Positions 55,401-61,400 of a stretch of 64,000 nucleotides of DNA are shown here, in pieces. Below the pieces are notes generated by a model, which was not told where the DNA came from, made no database searches, and saw only the letters and a list, made by a program, of their open reading frames with translations. The position numbers and the translations under genes are program-made. Every line of letters starts with the position of its first letter. Position 1 is the stretch's first letter. The DNA is from Psettodes erumei (Eukaryota > Chordata > Actinopteri > Pleuronectiformes > Psettodidae). The stretch is from contig JAFBJZ010000781.1 of the NCBI GenBank assembly GCA_016785225.1, positions 4,030,001 through 4,094,000 of the forward strand, given 5' to 3'.

Positions 55401-58400
55401 TAGTCCTAGTAGTCCATCTGTCCTGGGATCCTAATTCAGGTGTTTTTACGGAGCCTAACTCTTTGCCACTACCCCTTCCCCTACCTGTGCTACACTGCCT
55501 CCATCTGGTTATCTTCCACTATACTGTCTAATGTCCCTGACATGTCTGTTGCCTTCCAGTGTCGTGTTGGGAGTTCTGACCAGGAGCTGTGAAAGAGTAG
55601 AAGCTTGGAGCAGTCTGCCCCCCCCTTTCCTTCCCTATTCCACCCCTTCATGTTGTCCTACCCTCCCGAACCCTTCCCTTCCTGCCTTACCCCTGCCCCC
55701 TCTCCCCCTGCTAGATTTTTAAGGTATCACTGCTATGTCTATCTGTTAGGGAGCAGTCCTCTTCAGTCCCATTCTGAATGCTTTCTGTCCACCTCAGTGG
55801 CTGTGCTTATCTCTCCCTTTATCTGTGGGCTGCTTACCAGACATACTTCTGGTCACCTGGCTACACGACCACAGCACTGGGGAATGTAAACTTTGCATGA
55901 GGCAGGACAAAGAGTTTGGCTTTGTGAGGACGGGAGGGGGAGGAAGAGGAGATAGAGAGACTGGGTCACTCTTTATGATGATAATGTCACCTACAAGTTT
56001 GGTGACATTACCTATCTTAATTTTTATTGGCATGAAAGTGTCATTTGCTTCTCTCACCTTCCAGTGTTGCAAATATTCACATATGGTAGAGGCAGTGATG
56101 TGACTGGATGACAAGGGCATATTGTATTATGAAGCGCCGAGCATTCAGTCCCTTGTATTGTATGGCTTCTTTTCTTGTTATGGATGACCACAGACAAGTG
56201 AGCACGCTATGGAGTTTGCTCACCCCTTTCATATAACATAAGGCCCTGTATTGATCATTCAAAGATAACATGGCTGAGGACAGCTTTTTGAACAGTCCCA
56301 GTAACCAGTCTTCTAACAGGTAATTGTGTTACCTAAGGGGGCAGCAAACCTGACTGTGGAGTGATGTTAGTTTTTTGTTCACACAGCAAAGCATCTCTAG
56401 ACCTCCATCCATAAGCACCTTTGTGCAAATTTGATCTGATCTCTCCAGTGGATCATTTGACATAAACTGTTCTCACATGGCTGTGGCGTAGTTTATGTCT
56501 TTCTTGGTGTTTAGGGATTAAAGATCTGTACACTGTTAACCAGCCTCTGTATGTGTGATGTGTGTGCACATGTAACACCTGTGTTGTCTTTTGAGCGTGG
56601 AGTAGATGACGGGAGATGCATTTTGTGTTGGCTCAGTGCCGTTGGATTGTAGTTCCACTAACAGCAGCCATCTCTATGCTCCCTCCACTCAATCCCCACC
56701 CTCCCCATGGTTCTCCACCCCTGCACCCCCTGCGGACAGCATATGCGTGAGGCTGCGGAGCGGAGGCAGCAGCTAGAGTTGGAGCATGAGCAGGCCTTGG
56801 CTGTACTCAATGCAAAGCAGCAGGAGATTGACCTTCTTCAGAAGGTAAGGGAATTCAGGGTGCATAACACTCACAGCACCAGAGGGTTGGACTTTCTTGT
56901 CTACCCAGCCTGTGCCTGTGTCATGGGTCAAAGAGTTTTTTGTTGAGCACCGGTGCGACACATGCAGTTCAGCAAAGGTGAAAGTCAGCTCAAAGACTAT
57001 ATTAGAGAGTAGACCAAAGAATAGTGCTCTCAAAAGGCTATAGCACTCACTGCTCTCAACATTTTCAGCTCTGGCACTACTATAGCTCTCCCAGCGCATC
57101 CTCTCGACCCCATCCTTCAGCTGTCTGTCACTCTCCAACCCCCTGAGTGCTCAACATCTCTGGAGCGCTCCTCTTGTTTGTTACAAGCGAGCAAATCAAA
57201 CATTTAAATTTCAGAGCAGATATGACACTTTTTAGAGGCTTGCTCAAACAGAGAAATGCTGGCCCTGGCCGTTTGATGGTTGGTCTTCCTCTGTGCACTG
57301 GAGCCGACTGTGATGTCAAAGCGAGCCGAGCAAAGGCTGAGATTGCTGATAGTGTGAACGTGATAGGAATTGTCACCAATGCCTTCTCTAGAAACAGTGT
57401 GTGTACCCCAGTGTTGCTCTTACTTCTAACAGTCAGCCTTTCACAGGCAGAGTTCTCAGCTTTTTTCTCTCATTAACAGAAGCTCATTACTGCCTTATCT
57501 TCCCTCAGACACAGGCTGCTCGCCGCATTCTCCTAAATTAATTGCATGCAAAGAAGATTTATGAAATTTTGAAGTCCACAGATGCTCCCATATGCATGTG
57601 GAACACTTGTTTTTCCCAATAGATGTTTCTTTTTCCCATAAGAAAAAATGGCATGTTTTAGGCTATGTTCCTATGCAGTTTTCTTCGATACTATCCAAAC
57701 TGTATTCCTCTTAAAAACACTCGCCTTTTTAAATATTTATTGATGGAACATAATACCATCAAAATTATGTTTGCACAGAACCTCAGTCAAGGCTGATCTC
57801 CTTGGATAAAGCTTAAAAAAAACCATGGAAACCTACACCCTGACATTCTTGGCTGCAGCTGAATTGTACTGTGTTATGTGGCCAGTTGTTTCTATTATTG
57901 TGTCCACCCCATTTATATCATAGAGGGTAGGCTAAATAACATAATGTTGAATGAACACCTCTTGAACGTGAGCTGAACATTATAACCTTCATGCAGGTAG
58001 GGCTTATTGCAGGACTGATGTATTAGACTGTATTACTTTTAATAAATAAACTGCCTATTACAACAAGTTAGAAAGCTAGACCCAAATGCAGTCAGGAGGC
58101 AGGCAGGCAGTGACAATGAGGATATTTTACTTAAGTAAAAAACTAGGCAAAACTAGGCAGGGCACTCAGCAGCCACTGGTAAAAAAGGAAAAAGGAAGTC
58201 CAAAACAACAAGAGCTGAGCCCATCAAAATGTACTGAAGAAAGTCTAAAAGAAAACTCAAAATAGACCAAAAACAAAAACTTACAAATACACAGGTATGA
58301 AACAGGAGCGGGAGCAAGATGGAGGAGCTGGGGAGAAACTGGGGAGCTGACCAAAGCCACTGAACAGAAATGAAATGACGAACAAACAGAGACAAAGGAA

Positions 58401-61400
58401 GAGACCAAGACTTATATACTCAAAGGAGGCAGGGATAAAGAGGCACAGGTGAAGCACATTAGGGCGGGGCAGATATTCACAAAGACATGAAGTAACACTG
58501 AAAAGCAGGAAACACTCAAGGGAGAAATAAAACAGGAAATCAAATCCAATAACAGAGAACAAAAGTGTCACCAAAGAGTGTCTCTTGGGGCAGGCTGTCA
58601 CACTGCCAACTCAGCTTTACAGGAGCCACAACTATGAATCTGGTTTTAGTCAGAGTCTGACATATCCGGAATTATGATGTCAGGACACTACACATAGATC
58701 AGGGGTCTTAAAATGGAATTACCTGGGGGCCAGAAGCCAGGTTGGTACATGGACCCTCAATGGGAAAAAGCCTGTAATCACTACTTGCTACATGTTAAAG
58801 AAATGGCTTTCTTCATCTCTCGCCAGAGGGCAAAAGCCATATTCAATTCTGTAGCTGGTGATATGTCTGAGAGGAGGAGCCTTGTTAGAAAATAACATGA
58901 TTTCTATATTTGGAAAAATCAAAATGAGAGAAAATGAAATTTTATTTTTTGCTTTTTAAAAAATGTATTTGTGAGCTGTATTTAAATGTACATTTTTCAT
59001 GGCTGGGTGTGGCCCCCAGGTCTGTAGTTTGAGACCTCTAGTTTACAGGTAAGTGTTGTAAACTGACATAAATGCTTCCTTTATTCACTGTCTTGCATGC
59101 GCATAATTATTTAATGATGAATGACTCACTGTTTTGACAATTAAATAGGCTCAAAAAGCATAAAATACAGAAGGTGAAAATGGTTAAGAAAAGCCACATT
59201 ATCTTTACCAGGTTGTGGTTAAACCAAACGTTATCTCTGCTACAATCAAGCCACTGTACGTGAAAGTGAAATGTGAGGAAAAGAAATAAAAAGCTTCATC
59301 AAGTTTCATCCTTCATAGCTGTTTCGAATAGTATGGATGGAGATGGTGGCTTTCTTTTTAACCATTTTCACCCAATACACCAACCTTTTTATTTCTAAAG
59401 GCCTGTCATCAGTGTTTTAAACTGAGACTAAACTGCAGTATAAATCAAAGTGAACTGAAACACTGCACCCTGTGTTTCCTAGGCTCAGGTTGAGGCTAAA
59501 AAGGAACATGAAGGCGCTGTCCATCTGTTAGAGGTGAGCGTCTGGACTCCTTGGGGTGGTGGTGGTGGTGGTGGGTGTGTGTGTGTGTGTTGTTGGGGGG
59601 GGGGGGGGGGTTGGGGGGTGACTATGTGTGTAAATGTGGTTGCTGCTGGAGGATAAGGGACGAGGTCGGCCCTGGGGCAGACCTGAGCCATTTCCTGCCC
59701 TTTTTGGAGTTGCTACCTGAATCTTTACTCTTTTTTTTAGTCCTCACTTTTTAAAATATTAATTTTCTGACTTACTATATCAATTGAATTATCATTGTCA
59801 TTAATATGATTATTGTTAAATTGACCAGTAAAAGTAAATAGTCAACCATTTTTCAGAAGAGTGAAATGTCATTATCTATCTTTTATTTCGTCTCTCTATA
59901 TTAGCCTTGTAATAGGGTGATTTGTCTGAGTGAGTGTCAAAACAGCCTCTGATTTAAGGAGTTTTGTGCTTTCAAGATGTGTATGAGAGCTCACATGTGT
60001 AATTGTGCTTTATTTCTTTCCTACATCTCTGTTCACTGTACGGGTGTGTGTTTATGCTTATACAGAACCACTTGGACAGCATGCAGGTATTTCAGAATTG
60101 CTTTCATTTATTTACTTGATATTTCTTCATATCTTGCCAAGTATATTCAAAAAGGTATCTGGCCCCCACATGTTTACGTTGGCCAGGATGTGTGATGATG
60201 TAACATGACATTGCAAAGGCTTTTGTTGAGGCTTGAGTTGATGTAAAATGTGATAGGTATACAAGTGGTAGTCGAAAAGTAAAAGGTAACATGAATTACA
60301 TGATTTAATGTGTGGTCATTGCTTTTTGGTTTTCAGAACAATTCAGAGCTGCTTCAGAGCAGCATCTTTCTTGGGCTTTACCACCAATTCACATTCCCCA
60401 TCAAAGCAAACTCAGCAAAGTGAAAGGCTTTTTTACAGGCTGGAGCATGACTGACAGCATAAACTGGTGCTCTTTCTGATTTGATCATAAAGAAATATTC
60501 AGCTGCACTTGCTTATTGATGAGAAGATTCAGAAAGTGTCAGAATATGGATCGACTTCAGTCAAAGAAAAATGCCTGGGGCGTCACTGACCGACCTCAAT
60601 TCCACATAATCAAAGCCCATCAACACACTGAGGCATGGACATTTAAATTTATAAGACCAGACATGTTTTTAAAGTGTGTGTTTAGATGTAAACAAACAAA
60701 ATATGACTACAATAAATGAGAGCAGAAGATAGTGTATTTAATTAGTAATAAAAAGTCTGGAAGTCTGTTTGTGTATTGCAGATATTTTAGAATTACAAAA
60801 TATTGTATTGGCTTTTTCAGTGTATAAGACTGTTTTGTTATCAAAGGATCACATTGCTAAATAGTGATGAATGTGATCCTTTTCCCATTGCAGCAGTGCA
60901 TGCATGTTATCCGGCATGTGTCTACTAAACTGTCTACGTGCCATACAGCTGAGTACTGTATGATGCTAATAAAATTAATACAGTATCTAATTATAAGTTA
61001 CAAATGAAGGAATTTCTTTGTCATCTGTTTGCTAACAGCATGTCATACCCAGCAAAAACCAATCTGCATGAAATGCACTCAGTGTTTTAACATACTGTTT
61101 CAGCAGATGTTACTGTGTTGGGCAGTGCTAAAATGAAATTCCATGGAAGCTTCAGTGTCCTCCAGAGCATCTCTGGTTCAGATTCTTGTCAATTTTCAGA
61201 ATGAGAAGTAAAGTGACTCTTGATCCATTGTATCATTCAACTTGAGCAATCATGCTATAATACCTGGAATTGTCATTATTCCTGCCCAAACAAATATGTT
61301 AGTCAATGTTAGTTTGTATGATGACGTTTCCTGTTCTTAAAGTATGTCTGATGTTATTCTATATTTTTGTTGTGAACCAATACCATGACCATTACCAACA

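Larger units (their letters stand above)
56845..59482 (+). other. rimbp2 intron 6 (2.6 kb)
   Basis: Two interspersed repeats (58072-58605 and 58700-59040) occupy about a third of it. The rest shows no feature. Confidence 0.7.

Noticed and set aside
58153..58601. Overlapping minus frames of 80-106 codons rich in Phe, Leu, Ser
   Set aside because: They are translations of an interspersed repeat read in reverse. No domain.
60339..60370. Acceptor-like ttggttttcag followed by NNSELLQS in intron 8
   Set aside because: No donor within reach, and the microexon at 60066 already explains the family alignment.
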